Shown here piece by piece: positions 1 through 14,000 of a DNA stretch of 64,000 nucleotides. The notes under the pieces were generated by a model that did not search any database, was not told the origin of the DNA, and worked only from the letters and a program-made list of their open reading frames with translations. Origin of the DNA: Patiria pectinifera (taxonomy: Eukaryota > Echinodermata > Asteroidea > Valvatida > Asterinidae); assembly GCA_029964075.1 (NCBI GenBank), contig CM057129.1, positions 25,225,430 through 25,289,429 on the forward strand, given 5' to 3'. A program made the translations under genes and the position numbers. Positions within the stretch are counted from its first letter, which is position 1. Every line of letters begins with the position of its first letter.

Positions 1-2041
1 CAGCGACTTACGGTTTTTGAAATGTACTTAATCGTTGCAGTTGAGACTGCCAATCTATATTCATCTCTTAACCTTTGAACTGTTTGCCAATTATTCGCAA
101 TCACACCTTCTTGAATTTCCCCGCCAGTGGTAGTTTGGACACATATGGAGGACAGGCTGTGGTGTTATAATTATCGGCGACTTGTGGAAAAACAAGAGAC
201 AAATTTACGGTTGTTATTTCAGGCGCGCGTACAGTTATTATTCATCTTGTGTAGACAGTGGAAATTGTATCGGCGTCGTATTTTGCATATTTTGATTACT
301 TGTGTTCAAAGATTTCAGTGTACATGTATCAAAGTTTTACATTAATGTGACGTGTTGAGGAAAAACGAAAAAGTCATTTTATCTACATGTATTGCAACAA
401 TTTCGTGAGTGAAATGAATGAATTTGGTATCACTGTGACGTCAAATAATTATTATGCAACATGTTCATGGTAACGAATTGTTTGTAAATATTAACAACAC
501 TATTGGCACTTTATTAGTGAATAGGTCTACAAGTTATATTTGTAAATGTATTAAGTGGTTCGCAAAAGGTTTAAATGTAGGTTTATAGAGAGGTAATTTG
601 TAAATATTTCATGTCAATAGATGTATTTTATAGAATCAGATGAATAACACTGTGATGTGTTGGAATATTAAACTGTATCCAGTGATAAAAATATAACTTG
701 TTTCAGTGATCAGTCAGGAAACATTTTGTATGACGTGACTGAATGACTTTTAATTTTGCCGAAGATTCGCAAATCCACAAAGATTTTTTTCCGTTCATTT
801 GAAATGTAATGTCTTTTCCTCCATAAAAAAACATACAACGAAATCTCCCTAAAAAAAATTGGTCTAGTGTGCTTGAGCCTACTAAACTTCAAAAACTGTG
901 AACCAAAATGCTTTCTGAAATGATCAAAGAAAACCGGAGACAATTTTCTAAGGAAATTAGTATTTTTTACAATAGTGCAGCGTAAACATTAAAATGTGAG
1001 ATGTTGCATGAGCGTAATTTTAGGCTACATGCATGTGACAAGACGTGAAATTACATGTCCACGGCCTCAGAACTAATCATTTTTATCGTCTGCGTCCGGA
1101 GCACATTCAGGATTGTTTTTAGCATAATTACTTGCGGTTCCTTTGAGTCAAGTCATAAATGACAACAGTCTTTATTTATGGCTTCATTTCGTCTACGAAA
1201 AGCGCATCACTTCGACGGAAGAAACCCACAAGTGCCGTGCCATAAATCTCTCTCGTTTTAAGACGTGTCCTCTGCATTCAAAATGTAGTACAGGTCATCA
1301 GAGATTTGTGTTTGTATCGACTGCTACATCGCGGAGATTAATTTCCGGGAATGAAGAACCGATAGGAAATTATTTCAACCTTGCCAATCTTTTTTGTCGT
1401 CTGCGCCTCAATTAAAGTCCACCAAAGTACGTTTACAAAAAAAAGTTGAATTTCCAGATAATTTCTAGGATTGCGACTGGATTTAATTAATTAAATGCTC
1501 ATTTCTTTTCTGCGTGCCAAATCATAATGGATCGTTTTCATTATCGTGTTCGTGCATAGTGAAGCCTTAAATTCCTAAATTCACTTATGGGAGGAATCGA
1601 ATCTTTTCAAGGTCATAATTCCTGGTTGATAAGCATATTTTGTTCTGAGATTCATAGTGTTCCTGTAAAAAGCAAAAATAGAATGGTGATCACCGTATGG
1701 AACTTTTCAGTGTTAAGTTAAAAGCGTCACTGACAAGACTCGGTCAGGTTTACTTGAGTGAAAGTATATTTCAGCAACCTTTGAGAGACGCGTAATTAGG
1801 GTCTTTATTTTGCAAGAGTCGTCTATAACTTTCGTTTTCATTGATAGCGAATCACAATAGCAATTTCAATCGCAAATCTAATTTTAACATGGCGCCTTGT
1901 AGCATTGTCTCCTTTGACAGACGCAGGCCCTTGCAAAAAATTGTCTGTTGTTTTTTTTTAAAACCAAAATATCCCTGGAATGCATGTATCTGTAAAATGT
2001 TAGGAAAAAAAGGAACAATATGGATTAGTCTGGTGCCCGAA

Positions 2042-2130
2042 CATTTATTTATTTATTCATTTTATTTATTTATTTATTTATTATCGGGCAAACAAGATAA
2101 AAATATTAAAAACAAACAGGCCCGAGAATT
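2042..2130 (-). repeat. (ATTT)n tract, possible LINE/SINE 3' tail
   Basis: Repeated ATTT units are followed by a TTATCGGGCAAACAAG segment. Read on the minus strand, this becomes a unique sequence ending in TTTGCCCGATAA followed by (AAAT)n. That is the form of a non-LTR retrotransposon 3' end with a short-repeat tail. No reverse-transcriptase coding sequence remains nearby, so this is a weak call. Confidence 0.3.
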
Positions 2131-3105
2131 TCCCAGAAGCGAAACAAATCACTATTTAAAGGGATCTCTAGACAACAGAATACAAACGGTAAACAAATAT
2201 ACTCACATATACATAAATAGATAAAAAAAAAAAAAATTGACATAGGACAATTTTGAAACAGCATCCAGTCATTAGACGCATAAAAAAAATATTTTAAAAA
2301 TATATATATACAAATTCACGTATTACTGCTTGGATTGTATATATATATATATAAAAAGTTCTAAATTTCACGAGAGGAGGGCGCCCCACAATAAAAAAAA
2401 AATTTGATACATATATTTAAAAATACAGGAATAATTTTTTTATCATATATTTCCGTGCAAATAAGCTTTTATTTTGTCGTCAGGAAATTGAATGCTAAAT
2501 GGCCTTGCGTTAAAGTGCAAGAAGAAAAAGGTAAGTCAAATTAAAAAATTATGGATGAAATGATTAGGCCCGTGGGTGCAATTACGGAGTTAATTTGAGG
2601 TGAGGAGGAGAAATACGGCACGATGCACAGAAGCGCGGGAGTGTAAAATCATCGGAAATTGAACAGGGATGCACGAATTCAGGCGAAAAATGAGAAAAGG
2701 TCTCCATCAAAAAGTGGTACGGGGCAAAGTACTGTGTTAGGGTATTGTGGCTTGATTTGTACGGTGGGAGCCGTGACGTTTTTCGTGGATGGGAAAATAG
2801 GTTACTGGTCCCACCCACTTAGGCCACGCCCCTCTCCCGGTTACACCAATCCGGTTCGTTAGTAAAAACGTCATACAGTGATTACTAGCGCCCATTGGAT
2901 ACATACACACCCAGTTGCGTTAGCTTCCGGTTTCAATGGTTCCAATGCTACTGAATGGTCAGTGGGCGTGGTTTAAACTGAACTAACTGTCCATACGACG
3001 TGACGCAAGTCTTTCTACACGCCCAGAAACTCACTCACGTGATGGACGGTTTCTAAATTCCAAGAACACTCAAAAGTGATGGGCCTTTCTGTCTTCTTCC
3101 GGTAA

Positions 3106-3635
3106 TTAAAGGGAATATACAACATTTGCAAACATCGAAAAATAAAACTGCCAAGTTTTTATGAAATACCTTACTAGGATGTTGGTAAATGACAGTCTAA
3201 AGCATCCTGTAAAATTATGGCACCTGGTGTGAAGTCATTTTCAAGAAAATTGTATTTTTGTATAAATTTCCAACAGTGGTCGGCCGACCACCGTTGGAAA
3301 AACCTAACTATTTTTCAACTACTGCTCTAACTTCACCATTTTTTCAGTCCAAATTTTGTTTGCTATTGGTAACATGTTCATGAACGGGTGCAGGCCAGCT
3401 AGACTGGTTCCCTTACCTTACAAATTTCCGGCATCTATAAATTGATCCATTTTATCTTTAGTGGAGTCAGGGAACCAGAGCACTCCATCATTTGTGTTTT
3501 TCTTGGTTTTTCCAGCATTTTCGAACACAAAACTTCAAACATGTCAGTGTAACAATAGTTGATCTATCATAGTAACCCCTCAAATAGTTCATTTCTGAAA
3601 ATTACAGCCAAAACCAATGATGTACATTCCCTTTA
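3106..3635 (+). mobile_element. TTAA-flanked palindromic MITE, family A copy 1
   Basis: The element begins TTAAAGGGAATATACAACA and ends TGATGTACATTCCCTTTAA, giving inverted ends next to TTAA on both sides. The centre carries a self-complementary TGGTCGGCCGACCA (3277-3290) inside longer complementary arms. It has no coding capacity. Same-orientation copies lie at 49423 and 51415; opposite copies lie at 11479, 30279 and 56057. TTAA at both ends fits piggyBac-type targeting, but the family assignment is inference. Confidence 0.8.
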
Positions 3636-3985
3636 ATAACAAGTTTGCTACGTCTGTTTTAACTCAAAACGGTGGATTCAAATTTCACGTGTTTAGACCG
3701 CCTAACCCCCCCCCCCCCCTTAGATCCGCCAGTTAGTAATATACTTTTTCGACATAAAACTTGACGTTATAGGCATATGGTCTTTGCACTATCTGTTTGG
3801 GGCCCCGTTCAGTAATAATTCGAGCCGAGTCTTTAAAGCTCCTTTATCAGCTCGGGGACAATCTGCACAGAACATACGGTATGAGGTCGAAGGGAACGCC
3901 CCCTTAATACTTTCGACTATCCACAAAAAGGGATTGATCAATTAGGCTCATCAATATTGATGGCTGAACTAAGTAAGAGAACTCA

Positions 3986-4065
3986 CAAAAGCAGGATTCG
4001 GACCTACAACCTCTAGGATACCGCATCAGCGCTTTATCCAGAGGTCGCAGGTTCAAACCCGCAAA
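3986..4065. repeat. Decayed tRNA-like (SINE head) segment
   Basis: A B-box-like GGTTCAAACCC follows AGAGGTCGCA near 4045-4062. A reversed tRNA-like half (GATTCGGACCTACAACCTCT) lies just before it, so two tRNA-like heads seem to face each other. This is probably an old SINE remnant rather than a working tRNA gene, because no cloverleaf closes. Confidence 0.35.
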
Positions 4066-4659
4066 TTAGCCCCCTCCCCCTACCCCGCCCCGCCTCACCC
4101 CACCCCAACCCCCCAAAAACTATACCCACTGAGAAGAACAGCATTCCCCACCCTCAAAAATAATCTTGCATTACCGCGCATGATCATGACGTCACAGGTG
4201 CAACTTCAAGGCCAGTATTTTGACCTCGCAGGTATCCTAGTACTGATATTGGCCATAGACTATTCACTGGGTCATAATTCACTGCACTGTCAGTTGAGTG
4301 GTCAGCCAGACGAGGGGTGATCTTGTTTCTAAGTGGCATGATTGGAATGTGCGGCCACTGGACATTATAACTGTCAAGGGTCACCAACCCTTACCACCAC
4401 ACTGTCGACTGCCGCAACTTGAGAGAGAAGTGGACCCAACAGCGTTCACGAGACAGCTTTTGCACAGTGTGTAATAACTGAACACTTGAATGTTCCACCG
4501 CTGGCTCGCTAACACTGTTGACGTCGCCAGTTTGTTAGATATCTGCAGGTGTCGAGACGATATTGTTATCTGATCCAACGCACTTACCAACACATCAGAC
4601 ATTTCCGGAACTCTCACCCAACCTCAATCTCGCTCCAGACACATTATTGTGGTATCGTA

Positions 4660-4965
4660 TGTTATCCGCCCTCCTCGTGTCTGCAGCTGCTCGCGCACCG
4701 CGTCGTGCGGTAGAAGTTCTCACGCGCTCTCTCGACCAATCGTACAATCGATCTTCGCCCATAAATCGCGCTTATTGGTGCATTGTCTGCATAAATTATG
4801 CTCAGATATTTGGCGCCGGTGACATTAGGTGTCTGCGCCGTCAGTGCGGGTATTCTTAGTGGGAAACCAGCGGCGAGTAGAATCAGTGTGTCGTCTGCCG
4901 TTAGGAGGCTGTTGGTCGCAGCAAATTGCCACGCTGGTGGTACTGGAATCTCCTCCTTTGGAAGC
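4660..4965 (+). promoter_or_regulatory. Candidate STARD5 promoter and 5' leader
   Basis: The 300 bases before the first coding ATG are richer in CpG than the surroundings (GCGCACCGCGTCGTGCGG near 4693). They carry a CCAAT box at 4736-4740 and an inverted one, ATTGG, at 4774-4778, about 35 bases apart. No clear TATA box is seen. The transcription start cannot be fixed from sequence. An in-frame ATG at 4798 may be an alternative start. Confidence 0.35.
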
Positions 4966-5052
4966 ATGGATTATAAGGAAGAGGCTGAACGTATGTCACA
5001 GCGGGTGTTTGAATTATACAGTGACAGTGATTGGAAGGTTGCCAAAACTTCG
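4966..5052 (+). CDS. STARD5: STARD5-like exon 1
   Basis: Codes for 29 residues starting MDYKEEAERMSQRVFELYSD and ending before a GTAAGT donor, phase 0. This is the N-terminal helix of the START domain. The frame stays open upstream to ATG 4798. Confidence 0.82.
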
Positions 5053-8000
5053 GTAAGTAACAAGACATCACATTAATCGTTAGTAAACAAATGTTGTTTT
5101 TAATCATTACATTGATATTATGCAAAACCGTTTGGTGCTGAAAAGTTGAGTGTGTGTTGTGATTTTGCATGTGTTTTGAGTGTAGAAACAAAAGATTGTT
5201 GTTTAAGTTTCGGTTAGCATGGTTAGCCAGTCGTGCCAGTAGTCAGTACACTTAATGTATTGCAGATTTTCTAAACAGGGAGCTAGTATGGAGGACAATT
5301 GAAGCAAGCTTGAGGTTTAAGAGCAAAGAAATCCTTGCTTTATTCATTCTATGCTTGACTGCTTGACTTGAGGATACTGCAGCTCTGGCCTGACACAATT
5401 GTGACACCAAGGTCACTGATGTGACCCGTGCCAGATTTGCTTATTCTTTGGCAGTATGGTTATCTAAGATGTACCCGTAGATTTATAAAATAATGTCTCG
5501 CACTTTTGAACAAACTATTTTGTGACTTTGTTTACAGAAAAATTGCTGGTACGATTGTAGTATGAACTATTTCATTGGTGTATGTAATTTGATTTGTGAC
5601 GCCATGCAGATGTATAAAAAATCTTGTTTTTTTTAGAAATTACGAACATTAACATGGATCATTTTTTTAGTACAAGTATATGTTTGTTGTTTTTAAATTC
5701 AACTCACTAATGCTCTTGGTGCATTTGCATCTTATCATCTTTCCTCGACCACACAAGAGATGGTCACACGATGAAGACAACGGTAAATTGGCAGAATTAC
5801 TTTAATCCCCGAAATAACGGTTAACTTTCATCCCCGAAATACAAGTTCATGGTCATGATCTTATACAATGGAGAAGTGGCACATTTGGCATTTGGGACCC
5901 AATTCTCTGATGGCTTCTGCCTGACTCATTACTTCCTGTTTTCGCACAGTCTGTCTGTGCAGTAGTCTGATTATCCACACTTACATCATGTACATGTACA
6001 TATCCTCCCACTTACAAAGACAGCGATAGTCATTGTTTCTCAAACCGTAGCTTCATGCTCAAACACAGACCGGATGCCCATGCAACAGTCACAACATTGC
6101 GATATGTCTTGATAAAGATCAGCCCAAGATACTCGTGTCAAAGTTCCACGTTCATTGAACCCTACACTTTGTTTAAAAATAGAAGTTGGGTGTGATGTTA
6201 AACCATCCGGTGTAAAGTATTAGTTTGCATTTTAGACTTTTTGGTTTTTGGTCGTTTGGTATACGTGTGGAACATGGAAGAAATCAGATATGAAGTCAGT
6301 AACATTAGTTAATATCAGCTACTTTGTTGACATTTTTACCAATTAAGCTTTTGCTTTCAGAATATCTGTATTTCAGAATCTTTACACTTTTTACTCAATT
6401 TTTTTCACCTATTGTTGAAAAATTGACGATCATCGTGCCAGGGCCCGAGTTCAATTCAGAAAGGGCTCCGTGGTTCTTTCATGTTTGACAAAAAGATTGT
6501 TGCACAAAGTTTGACAAAAGATTGTGGGGCAGAGTTTGACATAACGAGGCATCACCTTACACCTCGGAGGAAAATGTGGTTAAGGGGGAAAAACCAACAT
6601 GGACTGAACCAAAAAGAAAACCTCTGACACTTGAAAACAACATGCACCCAGGGTGTTCGCACTTTTCCTACCCCTTCGCTGGTATGAACAAATCGTCACG
6701 GTTGACATAACTTGCTTCAATCGCAAAGTCTGGTAGGATTTGTCAAGCACAATAATAAGTACAAGCTCTTTTATGTTATTCCAATCCACCCCTACCCATG
6801 TGGTTTACTCACTTCTTTAATTTCGGGATTACCTGTTAGTACACGCGGGAAGGGCAGAGGTGGAGGCATTGCACCCCTGTTTGGTGGCTTTGGGGGTATT
6901 GTTGAAACCCCTCTGGAATGTTTGCCAAAATGGCCTCCTCCCGCTCGGAATTTGGGTCACCGCAAATTGGTTCTTTATAATCCGTGTGTCGACCGCAGTT
7001 GCACCCACGGGGGATACAGTTTCGCGTGTGTTTTGTGGGCAGACGGGGTAGTCCTGGGTGCAGAGATTAAAACACGAATATTGTACCTCTCCGTGATGAT
7101 TGATTGGTGTTTTTTGGACTAGTGACCTGGGGGTGTCGTTACACCTGTTGCACATGTAATCTGTTTTCTTACTGGTATTATATGTTCATTCACAGAGAGC
7201 GAGAGAGTGGATGTACTACTAGTAGAATATCACGAATCATGAAATTGAATATGACAACTTTATGCCTATAAATAGTATAATTTTAAACTGTTTAGTGTTT
7301 ACAGAAAGAGCGGGTATGGAATTTTTTAAAGGCATATAGAATCATTTGCATTTACCTCATCAACAGTAACCTACAGGGGTGTGAAATCTCAGCTTTAAAG
7401 CTGATTTCAGGGGTTTTTTATGGATTTCAGCTCTCCCTCACTTGCTGTGTATTAAAGTTTACCTTTTTCAGCTGCTTTCAACTATTTTTATCATCACTCA
7501 CACCCCTGACCCTACTGAATTATTATCAAAAAAAAACTTACTTGGATGAAAGATCGTACTGGTGCTAAACACCCCGTCTGGTTTGATGTCATTAATGGAA
7601 GAAATTTAAAAATGTTGGTGATTTCCAGCGGTCAGTCAATTGACTGATTTTTGGAAATAAGGGTGCTATGAGCGAAATTATGATCGTGTTTTGTGATTCA
7701 AAGGTTGTGCATTGTTTTTCACTGTTTTCTCGAAAAGTGTAATATCTACTGAGCTGAACCTTCAACAGGTTAGGTTTGGACTATAATTATTGTTTTTGGA
7801 TTTTGAGTGATGTTTTACTTGCACAAATACTGGAAACAAGCAAAAGGCATGAACAGTAAACGACGTAGTTCAACATTGAGGATTGTTAACAATTACATGT
7901 TACTTTTAGCTTGAAATTATGAAAATGAATTACGTGCTCACTTTGGTTGTACTGACAAAAATATTACTTTCTCCACTTGTCAAGAAATAAAATATAGTAA

Positions 8001-11000
8001 ACTTCATGCCACCTTTATAATTATTGCAACGATCATTCCCAGTATTTGTGAAATACTAGTGATATTTTGCTCAACATTTACATGTATATAGCTCACTCAT
8101 GTGATATTTTTTTTCTGAACGATCTTGCCAACTGTCAGGATATTCCCATTGAGTCTACACAGGTGAGTGACCTGGATAATATCTTACACCTGTAGGTTTG
8201 GCCTGGTCTGTCCATTGATTGGTTAACGTTGAACAGGTGTATTTCAGCTGTGGGACTAATTGGAATGTCAAACTTAACCTGCCGTCTGACTGTTCAGAAG
8301 ACAAACTGGAGACGTACGCCAGCTTGTCTGTGTCTGTATGTGTTGTTGCATGTACACGTGTACCATGTACGTCGTGGTTGATTGCCTTGTCTGTTTTGAG
8401 TTAATGTTCAATATTCGGGATTGTAAAATGCCGCAAAGATAAATATGCTTGCAAACCGAGTGTGCGTGTGTGTGTGTGTGGTTATGACATAAAACTGCCA
8501 CTTCCTTTGTTTGCAGATTTTCTTTCTTTTGTATTTGGTCAAATTTGCTAATGAACTGGTGTACTGTGACCGTATATTCATCCGTTATTGTCTCACTTTG
8601 ATTAATTGCTCTGGTAAAACTCCCACCCTCACCCGCCTCCGCTCAATACCACTAAAAGCAACAATAAATTCACTGTCATCGCTACAACGCCCACATGTAT
8701 CCGTTTATACGTTAGGAAGATAACCCGATAAAGAATGACAAATTTTTGTTTGGAAAACATTTTCCAACTATACATTGTACCGGAGTGACATGTGCATGTT
8801 GCTTATTTTCGTGTTTGTTTCCTTGATTCTTAAAATTACTTTGAGTGATATTTAAATTTAATTTATCAGTGTGGTGCTGTGTGATTATCGTTTGGTTTTG
8901 AGTGTTTCCTAAAAGATCTTGTAAAATTTAAAGCGGGGTGTTTTGGGGTATAAACTATCGGGCTTTCATTTTAGATTTAAATGAACTGTTGCTTTATGAA
9001 GTTTTGCTTATACGTGTATTGACATATAAATGTTACGATTGTGGTACCGTTATTAGCTTAAAAGCTTAACATTTGCTTCACACTTTTTTCCCCATCACTA
9101 GAAAGACATCCGAGTTCTGTACAAGAAATCGGCTGAATTTGACGGCTATGTGTAAGTATCAAGGCTTCCCTTTTGAGATTGTAAACCAACTGATGAAATT
9201 ATGTTTCTCTAAATCAAAGACTGCATGGCTTGAATCGTTGCTGGGACCCAAATTTCAATAATGAATTTATCACATAATGCGTTTGATTAACCTTTTTTGG
9301 GCTGAAAAAAATAATAACCTCATTTTTAAGCTCTGGCAGGAGCTTCTACATGTCACCTGGTGGTCGGTCTGTCTGTCTGTCTGTTGTCTGTCTGTCCCGA
9401 AAATTGAACAAAAGTGTGGTATTCCATCATTATGTGCTATCGGCGTCGCATTTTTGGGCGTCGCATTTTAAGCTCTGGCAGGGATTATTTTGATCGATTC
9501 CATGCAAGACTTTCATGCAAGACTTCTTGTAACACGACTAGAGCTTATTGTGCACTAGCACTTGCGCTGCACAACATCTTCCTCGAGCAAGTTGGGCGGC
9601 CATTTTGTGTAGTGGTTGGACGGTATCCAGGAGGAAATATCCCCTAAAGGTGGGCGGGGTGCGATTTTTAAGCTCTGGCAGGAGCCTCTACATGTCACTT
9701 GGTGGTCGGTCGGTCGTATGGTCTGTCTGTCTGTCCCGAAAATCGACCAAAACTATGATGTCCCATATGTACCATCGGCGTGGCATTTTTCGCCAGAGGT
9801 TATTGTACACTAGCTCTTGTTTTAGTCTGAATTTATGATGTAGGGGCCTAATGAAAGTTTCCTCGTGCCGAATTTACGGAGGTTGTCATTGCACGCTCAT
9901 TCCTACACAGTCATCATCCGCATCCCCATCCTCATCAAAGTCATCATGTGACATCATTCATTGTCGTCATCGTAAAGAGCAATGTCCTCACTCACACTCA
10001 GACATAACATAACATAACTAATTACCCATCAGACAAGAGCCAGACAAAAGCATTGATCCGGAACAGAAAAAAGCAGAGCACATGATTGCGTTGGCGTAGC
10101 CATTGATACCATGTTACTTAGAGAGAAAGGAAATACGAAGGGCCGTTGAAATGGATGCTTTCTGATCGGTGACGCATGTGCATATATACCCAAGGTGTTC
10201 AACAAACACGTATAATGTTCAAGTTTTCCGTGCGTGCCTTAACAGCATCTTCGAGATTTCGGGGAAATTCGACTTTTGTTGACCATTGGAGCTCCCCCCT
10301 ATTTGCAGCAGTTTAATTATTTTTCGTATTTTATGGAAATTTACCTTTCGATTTAAAAAAAAAATTAGAATGTTTTTTATTGTAAATTTGGATACTTTAC
10401 AGTTTCTGAAGGCAGATGACACCTTATTTTCAGATGAATTCTACTGCAAAGGAAAACGAATATATCGTTTGTATTTGTTACACCGTGACCATAATTGATT
10501 TTGCGTTTACAAATTTGCCTCAAGTGTAGGCCTATACATGCTTTGCCAGTGGCGATACAATATTCTGTCTCGATATATTCTCGAGGAAAATTCGGCTTTC
10601 GAAATCGCCCTTCAACCGTGTGTACAAGTCTCGCAATTCCCTCCCGTTGATACGATAATGAAGACATTACATACCCTCGTTGATTCTCGTCAGACCATTC
10701 GACTGTACGTTGATTCAAGTAATTCTACGTGGTCCTAAAGTCTGGCAGAAAAATTCCTCAATAACTCAATCACAGCGATCTCACCCAGACATATATTCTT
10801 TCCTTCATTTTTCAAACCTTCAGGTTTTTTTTTCTTCCCCATTTTGTACGAGGCGTAGTTTCTGTTTGAGCCTCAGCTCTGTCAGCAGGGTGGAATATTT
10901 TCTCGACGCGTGTCCAGCAGTGGTTGGCGTAGTTAGGCCAAATGGTCTTGGGAATTTTAAAGTAAATTCCCGGCGACAGTCTACCCGAAAGCACTCGGTG

Positions 11001-14000
11001 AAAGAGTATCATGTTCGGTCTGAAATAATCCATGGCCTTGTCGCCGAATCACGCTACTGAGAGAACAAAATAACGGCCTGAATTTTCAGCCTTTCTTCGA
11101 ACATCTCAAATCGTTTTTGCGAATACAAATGTGTTAAGTAACTATTGTTCTAAGTAAGTTTCAATGCAGTCAGGCAAATTGTCTGTGAATCGAACTATTC
11201 CTAATGTCCAGCTTCTTATTGGCCACGATATTAATGAGTAAACATTGACCATGACATTAATGAGTAAACGCCCCAGCACATTGTCCCTGACTCATTTCAT
11301 CTGAATGGCTTTGTTGTATATACAGCTAGGTACACAATCAAGCTCAAAAATTTCATTGGATAAATCCTAATGCCAAACAGATGAATAAGGATAACTTTTG
11401 TATTTTTGGTAAACGTGAGAATTAGGCAATTTAAAACATGTTTAACTTCAATGGTTACCGAGGTAAAGATTGCGGGATTTAAAGGGAATGTACAACATTT
11501 GCTTTTGCTGCACATTTCAGAAATAAATCGATTTGGAGGATTAGTATGTTATAGCAAATATTGTTAAACTGACTTGTTTCACGTTTTGGGCTTGTATATG
11601 CTGGAAAAACCAAGACAACAAATCATGTTTTTGTAGTCTGGTTCCCTGACCCTACTTCAGATGAAACGGAGAAATGTAAAGACTTTAGGGAATTGTAAGG
11701 TTAAAGAATCAGTCTAGCATTAGCAGGCTTGTGCCCCTTCACAAGTGTGTAATCCATTGCAAAGGAATGCGGAATAACTAAATATGAAAAATTAGGAGCA
11801 TTTATAAAAAACACACAGTTTTCTCCAACGCTGGTCGGCCGACCAGCGTTGGAAAAATACAGTTTTTCTTGAAAATGTCAGCACACCAGGAGCCACCATT
11901 TTACAGGATGCTTTAGACTGTCAATCCCTAGCAATTCAGTAAGGTATTTCGTAATAAATTGATCATTTCGGGGTTTTTTTATGTTTGCAAATGTTGTATC
12001 TTCCCTTTAAATCGGTTTTCCCTAGCAAATCCAAGTAATGAAACGATCCATACAATGTCATGTACTTTTCCTTTTCATTCGTAGGTCATTCACCCGTAGA
12101 CTTAGGCCCTATAAAATTACGTCAAACCACTACGGTTGGGCCACTGGGCGCCCTCAAGCCATTGCCCCACCCCGAAAATCCAAGACCCAACATAAAAGAA
12201 GTACCCGCTTGAAGCAGTGGTATCGTGTATTACGTGTCCCTCGTGCGGTCTACTATCCATGTAATAATGACATGGTTTAGTCATGAGCGTTTCAGCCCGA
12301 GGCGATGATTTTACCGGTAATTCCTCCGAGTGTTGGGCCGGGTATTTGAGCCAGTCTCCCGCCAGTCTGCTTGACGACGGCAGCCTTGGCCTGACCTTGG
12401 TCCGATCGTGGCTGTGGAGGTCACTGTCAAAACTACAAGAGGCTCATGGGAAATATATCGATTCTGCTTGTAATCGATCAATTTGCAGCATTTTAGTACT
12501 CTGTTCTTAATTACCAATGGGTCGGAAATCAAAAGCCTTGCATTTTGGGCATTTATTTTCATCTCAATATGAACAAAAATGCAGCAAAATGAATACTGAC
12601 TGAATGGATCTGTTATGTTCAAATAAAAAATAATGCAGAGGGTCTGTCAATATAAAGGACTTAAAGCGAGAATGGAACCAACAATATCACTGTCTTAAAA
12701 ATAAAGAAAAACAGCGTAGCTACATACCATAATGAATACCCATGGTGAAAAATGTTTCCCGAATTGTAAGCTTCCAAATTTGAAGTGTTCAATGCCCATT
12801 TTAAAGAAGTTGACAGTGACGCTCATTGCGAATCGCTGTCAAATTCTTGGAAGGACTATATAACTCTGAGGAAAACTTGTGGTGGAGTTTTCGTTGAAAA
12901 AATGTCAGCAAAATGTGTCGTAAATTAGATTGTTAAGAGTCAGAGACGGGTAGCGGTGAGTGACCGTTAATACATGGCCAAGAGTGAAATGCGACGACAT
13001 GAATTTAATTTCCTTCATTCAAATAGCTAACAATCGTATTACATTTTTGTGACAATTATTTTACCCAATGTTGGTCAACGTACCAACTAACTAGTCTTGG
13101 GTAAATTCTGCCCAAACAGTTGGTTGATTTTTACCCATATTACGCAACAATTAATGAGGTAACTTCATACCAACGTCAGGCACATACCATTGCCCAATAG
13201 TGAACTTTTTCCCAACTTTGCTTTCAGAGTGTAGGCCTACAGAACTCACCTCTCGAAAAATGCCTGGAAATTCAATGTGACTTGTCTAATTCAGAACAGA
13301 AATAGGCCTAATTGATTCAGCATACCACTGAAATAAATACAAATCCAACTGCCCATGACATACATGTTATGGCAGCTGTTTGCGTTTCTGGGTCCCGGTG
13401 AGCCTGCTTTTCCACTTTCTGTTACTTTGTTAACGATTATGATTAATCACTTGAAATTAAACTGAAATTCTTAAAGGTCATCAACATTTTTGGTGTGCCT
13501 GTTTTGGATCCCCTAACGGCAATGTGTGTCTGTCTGTCGGGATGGCAGGACACATCAAAGACACCGTACTGAAAATACCTCGTCCTCTGGTCTTTAGAGG
13601 ATACCGTCGTCTACTAAATCTTTCACCCATCACCAGTTATCATCCGGTGATTCACCTTAAACAGTCTTAAATCAAAAACTTGGCATCTCTCAGCATCTAA
13701 GCTCCGATTTCTCGCTTTGGTAACGACAGATACAGAGCCGAGTGCACGCTGGACTCGTCTCCCGAGAGGATCCTTGAGTACATCCTCCCGTCACCGAAGG
13801 GACTCCGGGGAAAATGGGACAAGAATGTCAAAGAATCCGAGGTCATTGAACACATCAATAAGGTAATGTTAGGGCGCCTCTCGGGATTGACCTTTGACCT
13901 TGAAGAATAAGTTACTGAAATTAGTCTGGTTCCTTGTATTATTAATCTTTAGCACTAGGTCAGGGTCAAGGTTCGCCAAGAAATACTCAATCGATTGGAG

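Larger units (their letters stand above)
1..4660. other. Non-coding upstream region
   Basis: I find no coding exon here. The open frames present are short, many begin at non-ATG codons, and none resembles a known protein. The stretch holds an (ATTT)n-rich block near 2042-2085, a TATATA tract near 2300-2355, a TTAA-flanked inverted-repeat element (3106-3635), poly-C runs (3707-3720) and a decayed tRNA-like segment (3986-4065). The first ~700 bases could be the tail of a gene lying to the left, but nothing proves it. Confidence 0.5.

Noticed and set aside
1143..1415. 90-codon open frame starting at a TTG
   Set aside because: There is no ATG at the start, no domain and no flanking splice sites that extend it.
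13030..13220. TTACCCAATGTTGG-type repeated phrases
   Set aside because: The phrases recur loosely (TTACCCA, GTTGG) but I could not find consistent unit length or inverted ends.
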